Source: RUG14199 sp964629225
GTDB lineage: Bacteria > Bacillota > Clostridia > Oscillospirales > CAG-272
Direction of reading: 5' to 3'
NCBI GenBank assembly: GCA_964629225.1
Contig: CAZVQC010000004.1
Coordinates: 41,103-105,102 of the forward strand
DNA length: 64,000 nucleotides
The position numbers and the translations under genes were made by a program. Below are positions 34,373 to 43,528 of this stretch, piece by piece. Position 1 is the first letter of the stretch. Every line of letters starts with the position of its first letter. Below the pieces are notes generated by a model. It worked only from the letters and a program-made list of their open reading frames with translations. It ran no database searches and had not been told where the DNA came from.

Positions 34373-35806
34373 ATGAACGGGAAAAACGATACCGAAAAAA
34401 GGCTTTTGAAAAAACTGTCCGGAAAGAAAGCGGTGCTTTTGGGTGCCGGGGTATCCAACACCCCCCTTGCCGCCTTTTTGACACACTACGGCGCCTCGGT
34501 GGAGGTGCGGGACAAAAAGACGAGGGAGGAGCTGGGAGAGAACGGCGACGCCTTTGAAAAGTGCGGGGCCATTTTGGTACTCGGAGACGGATATCTTGAC
34601 GGTATCAAAGGAGATCTTGTTTTCAGGTCTCCCGGATTTCGTCCGGATATGGAAGCGCTGGAAGAGGCAAGAAAAAACGGAGTCACAGTCACATCGGAGA
34701 CGGAGCTCTTTATGGAACTGAGACCGGCATTTGTCATCGGTGTTACCGGAAGTGACGGAAAGAGCACCACCACCACCCTGATATCCAAGATATTGGAGAA
34801 GGTTTTTGATGGCACCGACAGAAACGCCTATCTCGGCGGCAACATCGGTTTTCCCCTTCTTGACCGTGTGGTCGGAATGAAAAAAGAGGATGTGGTAGCG
34901 GCGGAGCTTTCGAGTTTTCAGCTCATGACAGTCTCCCGTCCCGTCGACGTTGCCGTTATTACCAACGTTACGCCGAATCATCTTAACTGGCACACCGGTA
35001 TGGACGAGTACATTGCCGCCAAAGCGAACATTTTGAAGGGCGCCGGTCGCGCGGTGCTTAACTTCGGAAATGAGATCACAAGAGAACTTGGGCGGGGGCT
35101 CGATATCCCCATCACGTATTTTTCAAGGGAGCCCATTGCCTCCGGGGAACTGCAAAAAAAGGACAGCGCGATTTTCCTTGAAGACGGAAAGATAGTATTT
35201 TATGAAAAGGCAGACGGCCACAGAAGAGTCGTCTTGGACAGAAGTGATATCCTGCTTCCGGGTCTCCACAATGCGGAAAACTACATGGCAGCGTTTGCGG
35301 CAACGGTCGGTATCGCGAAGGACTGTGATGTTTTGGAGGTAGCTCGGACCTTCGGAGGGGTGAAGCATCGGCTTGAACTGATACGAGTCGTTGACGGAGT
35401 CAGATGCTATAACAGTTCTATCGACTCCTCTCCAACACGAACTGCGGCGGCGCTCAGCGCTATAACCGACAGACCGATCAATATCATCTGCGGCGGATAC
35501 GACAAAAAGATACCCTTTGCTCCCCTGGCTCAGGCACTTGCGGACTGCCCCAACCTTAAGACGGTAACTTTGACCGGAGCCACGGCGGAAAAGATAAGAG
35601 AGGCGATAGAAGCTCTTCCGGAGAAAAAAAGAAAAAAACTTCGGGTATTTGAGCAAAAGGATCTTAGGGCGGCGGTGCTTGAAGCCAAGTCCCACTGCGA
35701 CAGAGGGGACGTTCTCCTGCTATCTCCCGCTTGTGCAAGCTTTGATGCTTTTAAAAACTTTGAGGAGAGAGGCGACTATTTCAGAAAGATCGTCTCGGAG
35801 ATGTGA
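34373..35806 (+). CDS. murD: UDP-N-acetylmuramoyl-L-alanine--D-glutamate ligase
   Basis: Adds D-glutamate to UDP-MurNAc-L-Ala in the cytoplasmic stage of peptidoglycan synthesis. The 477-aa length is normal. The N-terminal Rossmann domain has VLLGAGVSNTPLAAFL, the central ATPase domain has GVTGSDGKSTT (123-132) and TNVTPNHLNWH, and the C-terminal domain has YNSSIDSSPTRT and LLLSPACASFDAF. The N terminus carries an extra polar stretch before the first strand. It stands apart from the usual mur cluster and is followed immediately by three peptidase genes. Confidence 0.97.
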   Translation: MNGKNDTEKRLLKKLSGKKAVLLGAGVSNTPLAAFLTHYGASVEVRDKKTREELGENGDAFEKCGAILVLGDGYLDGIKGDLVFRSPGFRPDMEALEEARKNGVTVTSETELFMELRPAFVIGVTGSDGKSTTTTLISKILEKVFDGTDRNAYLGGNIGFPLLDRVVGMKKEDVVAAELSSFQLMTVSRPVDVAVITNVTPNHLNWHTGMDEYIAAKANILKGAGRAVLNFGNEITRELGRGLDIPITYFSREPIASGELQKKDSAIFLEDGKIVFYEKADGHRRVVLDRSDILLPGLHNAENYMAAFAATVGIAKDCDVLEVARTFGGVKHRLELIRVVDGVRCYNSSIDSSPTRTAAALSAITDRPINIICGGYDKKIPFAPLAQALADCPNLKTVTLTGATAEKIREAIEALPEKKRKKLRVFEQKDLRAAVLEAKSHCDRGDVLLLSPACASFDAFKNFEERGDYFRKIVSEM

Positions 35807-35820
35807 TGGACGGAGAAAAA

Positions 35821-36870
35821 ATGATCGATGTGAAAAAACTGCTCTTCGATCTTTCCGCTCTCGGAACAGTGACGGGAAGGGAAAAATCGGGAGCCGAAAA
35901 GCTGCGGGCACTTGTGGGCAGCTATTATGACGAATGCTATTTTGACAGGACCGGAAACGCTGTTTTTATCAAGAGATGCGGAAAGGCGGGAGCGAAAAGG
36001 ATCCTGCTGGATGCTCATTTTGACGAGATAGGATTTGCAGTGACCGGCATTTGCGACGGTGGCTTTTTGAAAATATGTCCCGTAGGCGGCTTTGATCGGG
36101 GAATACTTCCCGCATCGGAGGTGATCATCTACGGCAAGGAGACCCTCTTCGGGGTGATAGCCGCCACTCCCGCACACCTTCAAAAGCCCGGCGAAAACAA
36201 AAAGAATCCCAAGTTCGAGGAACTCATTGTTGACACCGGATACGAAAGAAGCGAGCTTGAAAAACTCGTATTCGTGGGAACTCTCGTGGGCTTTCGCTCC
36301 AAATGCACGGAACTTCTCGGCGGTAGGGTCTGCGGCGGTGGATTTGATGACAAAGCCTGCTGTGCCGGCATTACGGCGGCGGTGGCTATGAGCGACCGCG
36401 ACAGGCTTGCCGGGGACGTCTATGCCGTCTATTCCGTCAGAGAAGAGATCGGAGGAGAGGGACCGACCCTTGCGGCTTTTGACATAAGACCGGATGCGGC
36501 ACTTGTGTGCGACGTGACCTTTGCACAAACGCCGGGGACGGAAAAGAGTCAGACGGTACTCTACGGAAAAGGTCCGTCGGTGGCGATAAGCGCCACCTGT
36601 GACCGGGATCTCGGAAAGAGAATAATGCGGATAGCAAAAGAAAAAGGTATCCCGCTTTCCATTGAAGTGGTCGATACCGACAGAGGAACAAATGCAGCGG
36701 CCCTCGCCCTTGCAATGGAGGGTATCTCCTGCGTTAATATCAGCATTCCCATCGGGAATATGCATACCTATAACGAGGCCCTTGAGATCTCGGATGCCGA
36801 GAATTTTGCAAGACTTCTCAGCGCCGTCATCTGCGACGGATCCGTTTTCGAAAAGGAGGTATGGGCATGA
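35821..36870 (+). CDS. M42-family metallopeptidase (first of three)
   Basis: Cytosolic dodecameric aminopeptidase type (PepA/FrvX/TET family), usually binding two zinc or cobalt ions. The 349 aa start at ATG 35821 (MIDVKKLLFD) after CGGAG; GTG 35803 or ATG 35806 are alternatives. Ligands and base are visible: His66/Asp68 in AHFDEIGF, Asp176 in GGFDDKAC, Glu208-Glu209 in VREEIGG, Asp231 in VCDVT, and a C-terminal NMHTYNE. It lies 14 bp after murD. It is the most divergent of the three copies, so specificity may differ. Confidence 0.9.
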   Translation: MIDVKKLLFDLSALGTVTGREKSGAEKLRALVGSYYDECYFDRTGNAVFIKRCGKAGAKRILLDAHFDEIGFAVTGICDGGFLKICPVGGFDRGILPASEVIIYGKETLFGVIAATPAHLQKPGENKKNPKFEELIVDTGYERSELEKLVFVGTLVGFRSKCTELLGGRVCGGGFDDKACCAGITAAVAMSDRDRLAGDVYAVYSVREEIGGEGPTLAAFDIRPDAALVCDVTFAQTPGTEKSQTVLYGKGPSVAISATCDRDLGKRIMRIAKEKGIPLSIEVVDTDRGTNAAALALAMEGISCVNISIPIGNMHTYNEALEISDAENFARLLSAVICDGSVFEKEVWA

Positions 36871-37952
36871 GTCTTAAAGAATTCTACGGAACGGAGCTTC
36901 TTCGGGAGCTGTGCCTTGCCTTCGGTCCCTCCGGGGAGGAGGGCGAGGTGGCATCCAAGATACTCAAATGTACCGAAGGGTGCTACGACGAGCGGATCCC
37001 CGACGGAATGCACAGCGTGATCTTGAAGATATCCGCAAGAAAAAAAGGCAGCGCTCCCCTCGGAATAAAACGGCTTTTACTCTCGTCTCACATGGATGAG
37101 GTTGGATTCATCGTTAACGAGATAACCGACGAGGGGTATCTTAGATTCCTCATCCTTTCCGGCAGTGACACAAGGGTCTGGAAGGGTAGAAACGTTACCG
37201 TAGGAAAGCCCGGGCACACGGTAAAGGGATACGTTGGGGCAAAGCCGATCCATCTGATAAAACGGGATGAGAGGGATACCTCGACCCCTCCGGAGGAGCT
37301 CTATGTTGATATCGGAGCAAAAAGCCGAGAGGAAGCGGAGAAATACGTTTCCGTGGGCGACCTTGGAACCTATGACAGCGACTTTGTCAGATTCGGCAGT
37401 GATATGAGGATGATAAAAGCGAAGGCTATCGACGACAGACTCGGATGCGCGGTCATGTGTGACCTTGTGAGAGATGTGTGGAAAATGAAGGATGAGCTTT
37501 CCTTTGACGTCTTTTTTGCCTTCACCTGCAAGGAGGAGTTGGGTCTCTCCGGCGCCGCCTGTGCCGCTTATAAGGTGGACCCGGATCACGCACTGGTATT
37601 TGAATCCACCTGTGCGGCGGATATCGACGGAGTTCCTCCCCACAGACAGGTCACGGTTCAAGGCAGGGGAGGAGCGCTCTCTATAATGGACCGCTCGACA
37701 GTTTACGATGGGGAGTTCACCGAGTTTTTGAAAAAAACCGCAGAGGAGAAAAAGATACCGGTGCAGTACAAGCAGTACGTCTCCGGCGGCAACGATGCGG
37801 GAAGCATCAGGAAAGTCAGAGCCGGAGTAAAATGCGCCGCCGTCTCGGCGCCGGTGCGCTATATCCACTCTCCTTCCTGCGTTTTGCGGGAGAGCGATAT
37901 GTTCGCAATAAAAGAGCTTGCGCTCAGTGCGATAACAGAATTATGTAAGTGA
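36867..37952 (+). CDS. M42-family metallopeptidase (second of three)
   Basis: A 361-aa paralogue of its neighbours. Start at ATG 36867 (MSLKEFYGTE), six bases after AAGGAGGT and overlapping the previous stop as ATGA; the ATG at 36861 is too close to the ribosome site. Active-site segments: SSHMDEVGF (His75/Asp77), KAIDDRLGC, CKEELGLSG and RYIHSP. It has an insertion around 52-66 (ISARKKGSAPLG) lacking in the third copy. Predicted soluble; substrates are short peptides for the family. Confidence 0.92.
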   Translation: MSLKEFYGTELLRELCLAFGPSGEEGEVASKILKCTEGCYDERIPDGMHSVILKISARKKGSAPLGIKRLLLSSHMDEVGFIVNEITDEGYLRFLILSGSDTRVWKGRNVTVGKPGHTVKGYVGAKPIHLIKRDERDTSTPPEELYVDIGAKSREEAEKYVSVGDLGTYDSDFVRFGSDMRMIKAKAIDDRLGCAVMCDLVRDVWKMKDELSFDVFFAFTCKEELGLSGAACAAYKVDPDHALVFESTCAADIDGVPPHRQVTVQGRGGALSIMDRSTVYDGEFTEFLKKTAEEKKIPVQYKQYVSGGNDAGSIRKVRAGVKCAAVSAPVRYIHSPSCVLRESDMFAIKELALSAITELCK

Positions 37953-37959
37953 GGTCGTC

Positions 37960-38958
37960 ATGTTTCAGATATTAAAAAAATACGTATCGGTTCAGGCAGT
38001 ATCCGGACGGGAAGAAAAGCTGTCGCAGGTAATAGAGGAGGCGGTGTCGCCTTATGTTGACTCCGTCAGACGGGACGCCACGGGAAATCTCATCGCATTC
38101 AAAAAGGGAAGCGACAGAGATGCGAAAAAGCTGATGTTTGCCGCCCACATGGATGAGATCGGCTTTCTTACTACTTTTATCTGCGAAAACGGCATGATAA
38201 GAGTTGCTCCCGTCGGTGGTATCAGCTTCGTGTCTGCGGCGTTCACCCACGTTGTTTTCGAAAACGGAACGAAGGGAGTCCTTGTGACCGAGAGCGGAAC
38301 GAAGCCGGAGGAGATAAACGGGGACAATATCCTTGTTGATATCGGCGCACAGAGCCGAAAAGAGGCCGAAAAACGGGTCTTTGTGGGCGAGAGAGTATCA
38401 ACAGTACCCTCCCTTGAAAAACTCGCTAAAAAGAGGGTCTGTGGCCGGCCTATCGACAACCGTATCGGATGTGCCGTTATGACGGAGGCACTAAGGAAGA
38501 TCGTCGACTGCAAAAACGACACATACTTCGTTTTCACCGCCCAAGAGGAGGTGGGACTTCGAGGTTCCCGTCCCGCCGCATTTGGAATAATGCCCGATTT
38601 TGGAGTGGCGGTGGACGTCTGCTCTACCGGGGATGCCGAGGGAGACAAATTCATGAATGTGAAACTTGGCGGCGGAGCCGCCGTTAAGGTCAAAGATGCT
38701 TCCGTCTTATCCGATGCCCCATTCGTTGAGACTATAGTCGGCATCGCAAAGAAACGGGGCATCAAGCACCAGATGGAGATCCTCATTAAAGGCGGAACGG
38801 ATGCCGCCTCCATGCAGCTCGCCGGATCGGGGGCAGCCGTGAGCGGTATTTCGATACCGACAAGATACATCCACTCTTCAGTGGAAACGGTGGACCTTGA
38901 GGACGCCGAAGCAGCAGCGGAACTGATCGCAGCACTCGCCGAGACTTCGCTGAAATAA
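37960..38958 (+). CDS. M42-family metallopeptidase (third of three)
   Basis: A 332-aa M42 enzyme starting MFQILKKYVSVQAVSGRE, 7 bp after the second copy. Active site: AAHMDEIGF (His63/Asp65), RPIDNRIGC, AQEEVGLRG, VDVCSTGD and RYIHSS. It is the most canonical of the three and closest in length to characterised PepA/FrvX proteins. Three adjacent, intact and clearly diverged copies suggest a mixed-subunit particle or different residue preferences for peptide degradation, which is inference. The operon ends at the terminator 38978-39028. Confidence 0.93.
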   Translation: MFQILKKYVSVQAVSGREEKLSQVIEEAVSPYVDSVRRDATGNLIAFKKGSDRDAKKLMFAAHMDEIGFLTTFICENGMIRVAPVGGISFVSAAFTHVVFENGTKGVLVTESGTKPEEINGDNILVDIGAQSRKEAEKRVFVGERVSTVPSLEKLAKKRVCGRPIDNRIGCAVMTEALRKIVDCKNDTYFVFTAQEEVGLRGSRPAAFGIMPDFGVAVDVCSTGDAEGDKFMNVKLGGGAAVKVKDASVLSDAPFVETIVGIAKKRGIKHQMEILIKGGTDAASMQLAGSGAAVSGISIPTRYIHSSVETVDLEDAEAAAELIAALAETSLK

Positions 38959-38977
38959 AATGTTTCTAGTGATAGCA

Positions 38978-39028
38978 AAAGGAGCTACCCCAAATGCATC
39001 GAAATCCGCATTTGAGGCAGCTCCTTTG
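38978..39028 (+). terminator. Terminator after the M42 cluster
   Basis: AAAGGAGCT pairs with AGCTCCTTT, with an inner stem AAATGC/GCATTT, followed by GTTATT; a long branched hairpin usable in both directions. Confidence 0.8.
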
Positions 39029-39703
39029 TTATTCTGTTAGATCGAATGGACAAGCACTGTCTGAAAGTCGCGCTTTTTACCCATCTTTACGGATAATGAC
39101 ACGGTTTATGCAATTAGTTGTCTGCTCGTGCCCAAACATATATTAAAAGCGGCGTTTTGCTAATTATGTTTGGATCACATTGCTTGAAAAGATTTATCTT
39201 TTAAATTTACACCTTTTTTGCCGAGAGTATTTAAGCAATCGATATTGGCGGATGTTCCTTTGCTTTTACCGATCCGGATCATAATTCCCATTTGTTTTAA
39301 CCTTACAGGTTTTTTCTGCAAAGTGTATTTGATTTTATCTTCTTCATTTGAACACTTTTGAGCCTGAAAAGCAGTTTCGACACAACAAATATCGGTTTGA
39401 AGCCACTGGAGCAAAACATTTTGCTCACTAAGATAGTACAGAGTATTCCTGTTGTCAAATCTATCTTAGATCAGGGATCTGTTTTTTTCTTGAAAGGAAC
39501 GGGAAAGCCTTGAATTTGATCGGATTACTGTAATTTTGATGTGCCGTCCCTTTCTTTTTTCCAAGATACGCTTCATCGCCGCTGCAGATGCGAGATATCC
39601 GGATGCTTGATATAACATGAATGCCCTTGGCGGCGATACGGTTGCCGAGGCGTTTTATAACGGAGCCGATCGGCAGTATGAGAATGACAGTTGATGCTTT
39701 CGC
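39029..39703. other. AT-rich gene-poor stretch
   Basis: Nearly 700 bp noticeably richer in A/T than the flanks, with no gene I can support. Two minus-strand open frames (39175-39414 and from about 39704 down to 39461) are weak: neither has a good ribosome site, and their residues are Lys/Ile-rich with no motif I recognise. They might be fragments of a decayed mobile gene, but no transposase motif (DDE, HUH, serine or tyrosine recombinase) can be read. Confidence 0.4.
39132..39173. repeat. Inverted repeat in the AT-rich stretch
   Basis: CCAAACATA (39132-39140) and TATGTTTGG (39165-39173) are perfect arms, with ATTA/TAAT pairing inside. It could be a hairpin or the end of a decayed element; no second copy was seen in the window. 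Confidence 0.5.
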
Positions 39704-39738
39704 AAAAAAGTACCCGACGACACCGGTCGTCGGGTACT
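39704..39738 (-). terminator. Terminator after the TM2 zinc-ribbon gene
   Basis: AGTACCCGACGAC and GTCGTCGGGTACT arms around ACCG; on the minus strand it ends in TTTTTT, 18 bp after the gene's stop. Confidence 0.92.
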
Positions 39739-39755
39739 GCTGTTTTTTAGATGGA

Positions 39756-40154
39756 TCAGAATTCCTTCTTAAGAGGAACGCCGTTTGCATCTTTGTCAAG
39801 AGAACCTGTGAGAAGTCTGATGAAGTCCACAAGTGCCCAAATGCTTCCGCCCACACCGGTGCACACGGTAAGTACTATCTTGATGATGCCGTACTTAGTG
39901 TAGCCGAGGTAGAAATCGTGGATACCGAATCCGCCGAGGAAGAAAGCGAGGAGAACAGCCGCCAGCTTGGACTTAGCCTCTCCGCTTGCAGAACCTTTTA
40001 CAGCCGCACCGCAGTTTACGCAGATAGCCGCACCGGGATTGATCTGTGCGCCGCAGTTGCCGCAGAAGTTCTCGCCTGCGCCTTTGGCAAAGCCGCAATT
40101 CATGCAAGCTACAGCATTCTCATTTAACATTGCTCCGCAATTCTTACAGTACAT
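39756..40154 (-). CDS. Double zinc-ribbon protein with TM2 domain
   Basis: A 132-aa protein with two zinc ribbons (Cys3/6/17/20 and Cys31/34/45/48) and a C-terminal TM2 domain: AKSKLAAVLLAFFLGGFGIHDFYLGYT is the diagnostic run (split here as AFFLGGFGIHDFYLG), then a second helix and SIWALVDFIRLL. TM2 proteins are small membrane proteins of unclear role. The start is ATG 40154 after AGGAGGG. It is last in a three-gene operon of small zinc-ribbon and membrane proteins, 2 bp after the DUF2752 gene. Confidence 0.88.
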   Translation of the reverse strand: MYCKNCGAMLNENAVACMNCGFAKGAGENFCGNCGAQINPGAAICVNCGAAVKGSASGEAKSKLAAVLLAFFLGGFGIHDFYLGYTKYGIIKIVLTVCTGVGGSIWALVDFIRLLTGSLDKDANGVPLKKEF

Positions 40155-40156
40155 GA

Positions 40157-40510
40157 TTACCCTCCTATGTAAAAAATGATATGTATTACCCAATTGACCG
40201 TGGCAACAAGTGCAACAGTCAACAGTAATATCTTATGTATCCATCTCTTATTACCGAAAAACAGGTACCAGAATACGTACGGCATCAAAAAGATCACCGC
40301 ATTGTATTTGAAGGCTGCCACAAGATCGCCGCGCAGCAGTGCAAAGAGCGCTCTGGTCATTCCGCATCCGGGACAAGGTATCCCGAATAACACCTTAAAC
40401 ACACAGGGTATTCCGAGGCGACCCATTACAAGGTACGCCACACCGAAGTACAGTGTGAAAAGCAGTAATAAGCAGATCTTTTTTTGTTTTGAACTAAGTT
40501 TTTCGATCAT
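40157..40510 (-). CDS. DUF2752 membrane protein
   Basis: A 117-aa protein with three predicted helices and the family hallmark GIPCPGCGMTRA, whose two Cys may bind metal or be redox active. Function of the family is unknown. It has no strong ribosome site and lies 22 bp after the DUF4234 gene, 2 bp before the TM2 gene, so translation may be coupled. DUF2752 and TM2 genes often co-occur in gut Firmicutes as far as I recall; that is memory, not shown here. Confidence 0.82.
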   Translation of the reverse strand: MIEKLSSKQKKICLLLLFTLYFGVAYLVMGRLGIPCVFKVLFGIPCPGCGMTRALFALLRGDLVAAFKYNAVIFLMPYVFWYLFFGNKRWIHKILLLTVALVATVNWVIHIIFYIGG

Positions 40511-40532
40511 TAGACCGATCCGAGCCGTTCAC

Positions 40533-41018
40533 TCAGCCCCTTTTGTTGTAGTCCTCACACATAAGGTTAGTAGCTTTGAAGAGTTTGTGCGTGTAAACGA
40601 AGGGTCCTACGAAAATAATAGAGCCGAGAACGTTCCAAAGCCAGTAGTCGGCGCAAGAGAAGTTGTAATTGATACCTCTTCTTGTGAGCTCCGCACCAAT
40701 CCTGTTGGAGATCTTATGAGACCAAACGATGCCGGCGATACCGCAGGTGATGGGGTTAATAAGGAAGAAGAGCAGGCAGTAGTGCATGGTCTTCTTTCCG
40801 TCATAACGGCTTGCGACGGTATTGATGTCGCTGCTTACGGATGACATTACGACGAGTCCGTAAATGCCGCAGGTGATAAGGGAAAGAAGTATGTACTTGA
40901 CGAGTCCCTTATTGGTCTTGAGCTGTCCGACAGGTGCGCTCTGTACCGCACAGCCGCAGGATGTGCAGATAGCTGCGCCTTCATTAACGGCAGCTCCGCA
41001 GTTGCTACAGAATTTCAT
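40533..41018 (-). CDS. Zinc-ribbon DUF4234 membrane protein
   Basis: A 161-aa protein with an N-terminal zinc ribbon (Cys4/7 and Cys18/21: MKFCSNCGAA then ICTSCGCAV) and a DUF4234-type membrane domain of about three helices, including KYILLSLITCGIYGLV and NFSCADYWLWNVLGS. No function is known. First gene of the operon with the DUF2752 and TM2 genes, preceded by a clear promoter and about 120 nt of leader. The shared ribbon-plus-membrane design implies the three act together, by inference. Confidence 0.85.
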   Translation of the reverse strand: MKFCSNCGAAVNEGAAICTSCGCAVQSAPVGQLKTNKGLVKYILLSLITCGIYGLVVMSSVSSDINTVASRYDGKKTMHYCLLFFLINPITCGIAGIVWSHKISNRIGAELTRRGINYNFSCADYWLWNVLGSIIFVGPFVYTHKLFKATNLMCEDYNKRG

Positions 41019-41144
41019 AGCAGTCTCCTTAAGAATAAAATAATATTATTAAAACAACTGCACACTGCCGTAAAAACTGACCTTAATTCAGCATAAAACC
41101 TTATGAAAGTCGAATAACGGAAGTTTTTGTTGTCTAACAAGGCG

Positions 41145-41173
41145 ATTATACCATATGGATCCTCTTCTTGCAA
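41145..41173 (-). promoter_or_regulatory. Promoter of the zinc-ribbon membrane operon
   Basis: Minus-strand TTGCAA (41168-41173), 17-bp spacer, TATAAT (41145-41150). Confidence 0.82.
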
Positions 41174-41403
41174 GGGGGGGTTAGCACTTTTTCGGAATAT
41201 TTTGTGAAAAAACGAAGGGCTCGTTTTTATTTGAGACAAAATGATCATTAGTTTTTTCAAAATACGGAGGGCAGGAACGGCTTTTTGATCTTTTTCGGTG
41301 GAGGCTATGCTTGAGGATGTCATATGTTTTGCTCCTTATTTTGTTTTTCCGTAAATAGGGGCGGACAATGTATCACTTTTTGAAAAAATGGGGGATCGTG
41401 ATG
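41174..41403. other. Intergenic region upstream of uvrB
   Basis: Noncoding, A/T-rich with a run of seven G at 41174-41180. It lies between divergent promoters (41145-41173 minus, 41404-41432 plus). I found no LexA box of the Gram-positive type (CGAAC-N4-GTTCG). Confidence 0.5.
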
Positions 41404-41432
41404 TTGCCGAAAGGGGAAAAGTATGGTAGAAT
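41404..41432 (+). promoter_or_regulatory. Promoter of uvrB
   Basis: TTGCCG (41404-41409), 17-bp spacer, TAGAAT (41427-41432); the leader to ATG 41540 is about 100 nt. Confidence 0.7.
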
Positions 41433-41539
41433 GATATTTTAGAGGGCTATGCCGAGATGTTTGAAGGGGACGGCGTGCCGGATAGGGATCTTTATGTTTT
41501 TCATTTGCGATATAGACTGAGGCGAGGGGGAACTTTGGT

Positions 41540-43528
41540 ATGGATCATTTCAAATTAGTATCGGAATACAGACCTACGGGGGATCAGCCGAAGGCTATCG
41601 ATTCTCTTGTGTCGGGGCTTGAGTCGGGTATGAAGTACCAGACTCTTTTGGGCGTTACCGGGTCGGGAAAGACCTTTACCATGGCGAACGTTATCGAAAG
41701 GATGGATCGTCCGACACTTGTGCTTGCCCACAACAAGACCCTTGCGGCGCAGCTTTACGGGGAGTTCAAGGAGATGTTTCCGGATAATGCGGTGGAATAT
41801 TTCGTTTCTTACTACGACTACTATCAGCCCGAGGCGTACGTGCCGGGGAAGGACATCTACATTGAAAAGGACGCCTCCATCAACGATGAGATAGACAAGC
41901 TGCGTCACAGTGCCACCTCCGCTTTGTTTGAGCGGCGTGACGTCATCATTGTTGCCAGTGTTTCCTGCATCTACTCTCTCGGCTCTCCGGAGGAGTACTC
42001 CTCGCAGGTAACCGGAGTTCGGGTGGGCATGGAGGTATCACGTGACGACATAATAAAAAGGCTCGTCTACGTCCAATACAACCGAAACGACCTGAGCTTT
42101 GTGAGGGGCACGTTCCGGGTAAAGGGAGACACGCTTGAGGTCTTTCCCACAAGCTCCGACGATACTGCTATTCGGATCGAGTTTTTCGGGGACGAGATAG
42201 ACCGCATTGCGGAATTCGATCCTCTTACGGGCAAGGTGAAGAACTTTATCTCCTATGCGGCCATCTACCCCGCAAACCACTATGTGGTGGCTCCCGAAAA
42301 TCGGGAGGCGGCATTCAAAGAGATAGAAGAGGAGCTTGAGGAGCGGGTAGAATACTTTAAGAGCATCAACAAAAATATTGAGGCACAGCGGATCGAGGAG
42401 CGGACAAGATACGATCTTGAGATGCTTCGGGAGATCGGCTTCTGTTCCGGCATTGAAAACTATTCAAGGATCTTTTCAAGACGTCCGCCGGGATCGACTC
42501 CTTACACGCTGCTCGATTACTTTCCGAAGGATTTTCTTCTTTTCGTGGACGAGTCCCACGTAACTTTGCCTCAGGTAAAGGGAATGAGCGGAGGAGACCG
42601 AGCCAGAAAGACGAATCTGGTGGAATACGGGTTCAGACTTCCCTCGGCTTATGACAACAGACCTCTTTTTTTCAATGAATTTGAAGGGAAGCTGGGGCAG
42701 GTGGTGATGGTATCCGCTACCCCTTCGGATTTTGAAAAGGAGCATTCCGAGCAGATAGTCGAGCAGGTCATCAGACCTACGGGACTTCTTGATCCGGAGA
42801 TAGAAGTGAGACCGGTATCCACTCAGGTGGACGATCTTATCGGTGAGATACGCTCCACCGTGGCACGGGGAGAGAGAGTTCTTGTCACCACGCTGACAAA
42901 GAAGATGGCGGAGGACTTGACCGAATATCTTGACAGTCAGGACATCCGTGTCAAATACATTCACCACAGCATTGAGACCATGGAGCGGGTGGAATTGATA
43001 CGGGACCTTCGTGCCGGTGTCTACGACGTTCTCGTGGGGATAAATCTGCTCCGAGAGGGCATAGACCTGCCGGAGGTGACCTTGGTGGCGATACTGGATG
43101 CCGACAAGGAGGGCTTCCTCAGAAGTGAGACGTCCCTTATCCAGACGGTGGGCCGTGCGGCGAGAAACGTCGGGGGACGGGTGATAATGTACGCAGATAC
43201 CGTCACCGACTCCATGAGACGGGCAATCGATGAGACTGCAAGGCGACGTGCCATCCAACAAAAGTACAACGAGGAGAACGACATCACTCCCACTACCGTC
43301 AAAAAGGACATCAGAGATTCCATCGGCATCAAGGATAATTCCGCCACTGCCCGTTACAAGGGCGGCAAGAAGCGCTCCGAAGAAAAGCCTCGCAGTGCTT
43401 CTCAGACGAAGGATCTCATAGAGTCCATGAGAGCGGAGATGAAGCAGGCGGCGAAGGAACTTCGCTTCGAGGAGGCGGCTTACCTCAGAGACCGCATAAA
43501 AGAACTTGAAAGGCAGGAGGAGAAATGA
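41540..43528 (+). CDS. uvrB: Excinuclease ABC subunit B
   Basis: Damage-verifying helicase of nucleotide excision repair, loading UvrC after UvrA. The 662-aa length is typical. Walker A GVTGSGKT is at 38-45, the damage-probing beta-hairpin segment FVSYYDYYQPEAYVPG follows, then DESHVTLPQ, the helicase motif VGRAARN, and a C-terminal UVR helix-turn-helix (LIESMRAEMKQAAKELRF). Its stop overlaps the next gene's start as ATGA. UvrA is not in the window. Confidence 0.98.
   Translation: MDHFKLVSEYRPTGDQPKAIDSLVSGLESGMKYQTLLGVTGSGKTFTMANVIERMDRPTLVLAHNKTLAAQLYGEFKEMFPDNAVEYFVSYYDYYQPEAYVPGKDIYIEKDASINDEIDKLRHSATSALFERRDVIIVASVSCIYSLGSPEEYSSQVTGVRVGMEVSRDDIIKRLVYVQYNRNDLSFVRGTFRVKGDTLEVFPTSSDDTAIRIEFFGDEIDRIAEFDPLTGKVKNFISYAAIYPANHYVVAPENREAAFKEIEEELEERVEYFKSINKNIEAQRIEERTRYDLEMLREIGFCSGIENYSRIFSRRPPGSTPYTLLDYFPKDFLLFVDESHVTLPQVKGMSGGDRARKTNLVEYGFRLPSAYDNRPLFFNEFEGKLGQVVMVSATPSDFEKEHSEQIVEQVIRPTGLLDPEIEVRPVSTQVDDLIGEIRSTVARGERVLVTTLTKKMAEDLTEYLDSQDIRVKYIHHSIETMERVELIRDLRAGVYDVLVGINLLREGIDLPEVTLVAILDADKEGFLRSETSLIQTVGRAARNVGGRVIMYADTVTDSMRRAIDETARRRAIQQKYNEENDITPTTVKKDIRDSIGIKDNSATARYKGGKKRSEEKPRSASQTKDLIESMRAEMKQAAKELRFEEAAYLRDRIKELERQEEK

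Noticed and set aside
41015..41323. Minus-strand 102-codon frame upstream of the DUF4234 gene
   Set aside because: It crosses the promoter of that gene, has no ribosome site and no recognisable motif.
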